64,000 nucleotides of DNA. Origin: Spongiactinospora rosea (lineage in GTDB: Bacteria; Actinomycetota; Actinomycetes; Streptosporangiales; Streptosporangiaceae). Below the pieces are notes generated by a model. That model had not been told where the DNA came from and did no database searches. It worked only from the letters and a program-made list of their open reading frames with translations. The position numbers and the translations under genes are program-made. The DNA lies in assembly GCF_003315795.1 (NCBI RefSeq), contig NZ_QMEY01000013.1, positions 62,001-126,000 on the forward strand. Direction: 5' to 3'. Positions 62,198 through 64,000 of the stretch are shown here, piece after piece (within the stretch, counting starts at the first letter, position 1; the number at the start of each line of letters is the position of its first letter).

Positions 62198-63315
62198 ACG
62201 TCGCTGGAGAAGCGGACCGCGCACGCGGGCAGGTGGACCCCCGGCCAGAGCCGGGCGCCTGCCCGCAGTTCGTTGCCCGGACCGACCACGGCCTCGTCGC
62301 CCACCACGGAGTCGCGCACCACCGCGCCGGACTCGATCCGCGCGCCCGTGCCGACCACCGAGTCGGACACCACCGCGCCCGCGCGGATCACCGCGCCCGC
62401 GCCGATGACACTGCCGCTGACCTGCGCGCCGGACTCCACGACCGCCCCGGCGCCGACCACCGTGCCGCCGCCCACCTTGGCGTCGGAAGGGATCATCGCA
62501 CCCGGCAGGGCCAGCACCTCCCCGGGCGGGCCGGGCAGCGCGGGCGAGGACAGGGTGCCGAGCACCAGGTCACGGGAGCCCTGCACGAACGCGGCGGGCG
62601 TGCCGACGTCGAGCCAGTACGACCGGTCGGCGTAACCGAGGACCTGCTCGCCCGCCTCGATCAGCCCGGGGAAGGTCTCCCGCTCCACCGAGACGACCTC
62701 CCCCGCCGGGATGGTGTCGATCACCGAGCGGGTGAACACGTAACATCCGGCGTTGATCCGGTTGGTCACCGGGTTGGGGGTCTTCTCCAGGAACGCGGTG
62801 ACCCGCCCGGATTCGTCGGTCGGTACGCAGCCGAACCTGGACGGGTCGTCCACCTCGGTGAGGTGCAGGGTCACCGCCGCGCCCGCGGTGACGTGCCGCT
62901 CGACCTGCGCGCCGATGTCGTGGCCGGACAGGATGTCGCCGTTGAGGATCAGCACGGGCGCGCCGGGCGGGGAGGTCAGCGCCTCGGCGGCGTTGCGGAT
63001 GGCGCCGCCGGTGCCGAGCGGGGTCTCCTCCGTCATGTACGCCAGTTCCAGCCCGAAGGAGGAGCCGTCGCCGAACGCCTCGGCGAACATCGAGGCCCGG
63101 TAGGAGGTGGCGAAGACGATCCTGCGCACGCCGTACGCGCGGGCCCGGGCGAGCTGGTGCGCCAGGAACGGGACCCCGGCGGTGGGCAGCAGCGGCTTCG
63201 GGACGCTCAGTGTCAGTGGCCGCAGCCGGGTGCCCTTGCCGCCGACCAGCAGAATGGCTTCGAGATCACCGCGACCTTCCAGGTCAGCGCGGCGGGGGGA
63301 GGAAATCTCCGTCAC
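62194..63315 (-). CDS. NDP-sugar pyrophosphorylase (mannose-1-phosphate guanylyltransferase-like)
   Basis: This 373-residue enzyme activates a sugar-1-phosphate with an NTP. The N-terminal nucleotidyltransferase domain has LLVGGKGTRLRPLTLSVPKP, EETPLGTGGAIRNAAEAL, VLILNGDILSG (metal Asp) and TNRINAGCYVF. The C-terminal left-handed beta-helix has hexapeptide-like steps (VGGGTVVGAGAVVESGAQVS and following). It resembles the actinobacterial GDP-mannose pyrophosphorylase near manB, so ManB and this enzyme would make GDP-mannose; dTDP-glucose synthase is the alternative. The start is GTG 63315. Confidence 0.88.
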   Translation of the reverse strand: MTEISSPRRADLEGRGDLEAILLVGGKGTRLRPLTLSVPKPLLPTAGVPFLAHQLARARAYGVRRIVFATSYRASMFAEAFGDGSSFGLELAYMTEETPLGTGGAIRNAAEALTSPPGAPVLILNGDILSGHDIGAQVERHVTAGAAVTLHLTEVDDPSRFGCVPTDESGRVTAFLEKTPNPVTNRINAGCYVFTRSVIDTIPAGEVVSVERETFPGLIEAGEQVLGYADRSYWLDVGTPAAFVQGSRDLVLGTLSSPALPGPPGEVLALPGAMIPSDAKVGGGTVVGAGAVVESGAQVSGSVIGAGAVIRAGAVVSDSVVGTGARIESGAVVRDSVVGDEAVVGPGNELRAGARLWPGVHLPACAVRFSSDV

Positions 63316-63333
63316 CCCCGCGAGCGTAGTGCA

Positions 63334-64000
63334 CTATTCGACCGCGCGCTGATAACACGTGAGATGTGCTTCGGCCGAAGCCTCCCAGCTGAACTCCCTG
63401 GCCCGGTCGAGGCCCGCCGACGCCAGCCGTTCGCGCCGCAGCGGCGAGCCGAGCAGGTCGGAAAGGGCCTGGGCGATGCTGTCGATGTCGGGCTCGGTGT
63501 AGGCGACGGCGTCGCCGCCGACCTCGGGCAGCGACGTGCGGTGGGTGGTCAGCACCGGGGCGCCGCAGGCCATCGCCTCAAGGACGGGCAGCCCGAACCC
63601 CTCGCCCCGGGACGGGAACGCCACCGCCAGCGCGCCCCCGAGGAACCCCGGCAGGTCGGCGAACGGCAGGTAACCCGGCCGGACCACGCGGATCGCCGCA
63701 GGCACCTCGGCCACCGCCGCCTCGACGCCCTCGTCGCGGATGCCCCCGGCGAGCACCAGCGCGGGCGGCTCGGCGAACCCGCCGACCGCGCGGGCGAAGC
63801 CACGGATCAGGTTGGGGACGTTCTTGCGCGGTTCGAGCGCGCCCAGGAACGCGACATACGGCTGACCATGCAGGCCGAGCCGGTCGGCGACCCGCTTGAC
63901 CTCCTGCTCGGCGGGCCGGTAGAAGATGCGGTGGTCAACGCCGTGATAGGCCACGTCGATGCGGGTCGGGTCGGCCGACAGCACCCGGACCAGCTCGTCT
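63334..64000 (-). CDS. Glycosyltransferase family 1 (GT4-type), C-terminal part
   Basis: This is the C-terminal 221 residues of a GT-B glycosyltransferase; the gene continues beyond the window. Seen are VAFLGALEPRKNVPNLIRGF, VRPGYLPFADLPGFLGGALA, AFPSRGEGFGLPVLEAMACG (the EX7E nucleotide-sugar motif) and PVLTTHRTSLPEVGGDAVAY. It transfers a sugar, perhaps mannose, from an NDP donor. It lies 18 bases upstream of the pyrophosphorylase gene on the same strand, so the two are probably co-transcribed and share a donor. Confidence 0.9.
   Translation of the reverse strand, partial: DELVRVLSADPTRIDVAYHGVDHRIFYRPAEQEVKRVADRLGLHGQPYVAFLGALEPRKNVPNLIRGFARAVGGFAEPPALVLAGGIRDEGVEAAVAEVPAAIRVVRPGYLPFADLPGFLGGALAVAFPSRGEGFGLPVLEAMACGAPVLTTHRTSLPEVGGDAVAYTEPDIDSIAQALSDLLGSPLRRERLASAGLDRAREFSWEASAEAHLTCYQRAVE

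Overview
This window is high-GC actinobacterial chromosome. GTG and TTG starts are common, and ATGA or GTGA gene overlaps are frequent. It carries WhiB, DUF397/DUF5753, DasR-type and coenzyme F420 genes. The gene set suits a filamentous actinomycete, perhaps of the Streptosporangiales (Nonomuraea/Streptosporangium-like), but the family assignment is inference. I see no rRNA, tRNA, CRISPR array, insertion sequence or prophage.

Region 1 (1-5.1 kb, minus strand) holds the N-terminal half of the giant NAD-glutamate dehydrogenase, tryptophan 2,3-dioxygenase, an SseB-like protein overlapping a small conserved protein, and a WXG100-like pair. Region 2 (5.1-10.6 kb) is a tightly coupled lysR / beta-lactamase-like hydrolase / acetoacetyl-CoA synthetase operon, divergent from a penicillin-binding protein. 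Region 3 (10.6-21.8 kb) is a nearly complete N-acetylglucosamine phosphotransferase system: EI, HPr, EIIA, EIIB, EIIC, a SIS-type glucosamine-6-phosphate deaminase-like enzyme, a NagZ-like GH3 lipoprotein, a DasR-like regulator with a 22-bp palindromic operator, and four HAD hydrolases running in the same direction.

Region 4 (21.8-26.3 kb) holds an MFS exporter and TetR regulator divergent from a cytoplasmic GH89 alpha-N-acetylglucosaminidase. Two matched palindromic operators sit exactly on the two promoters. Region 5 (26.3-31.3 kb) is accessory: a DUF2079 membrane protein, a zinc-knuckle-like unknown, an XRE/TPR regulator, an APH-fold kinase and a block of 22-bp palindromic tandem repeats.

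Region 6 (31.3-48.2 kb) is a conserved actinobacterial core. It holds two different S-adenosylhomocysteine hydrolases in tandem, a MerR regulator, a two-component system, a CDF transporter, sugar-phosphate enzymes (SIS isomerase, ManB) with a Trm112-like protein, DUF3499, a degenerate metallopeptidase-family protein, DUF5719, a giant GT2 membrane protein, WhiB and a Gln/Tyr/Pro-rich membrane protein. Region 7 (48.4-53.3 kb) encodes most of F420 biosynthesis (fbiA-fbiB, convergent with fbiC).

Region 8 (53.3-60.7 kb) is accessory: an AlkA-like glycosylase, a small secreted protein, a RHH/PIN toxin-antitoxin pair with a likely leaderless promoter, a nucleotidyltransferase, a DUF397 protein with a frameshifted XRE/DUF5753 partner, a secreted RCC1-repeat protein and an exported alpha/beta hydrolase. 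Region 9 (60.7-64 kb) returns to core-like genes: an ECF sigma factor with its membrane partner, a sugar-1-phosphate nucleotidylyltransferase and a glycosyltransferase cut by the window end.
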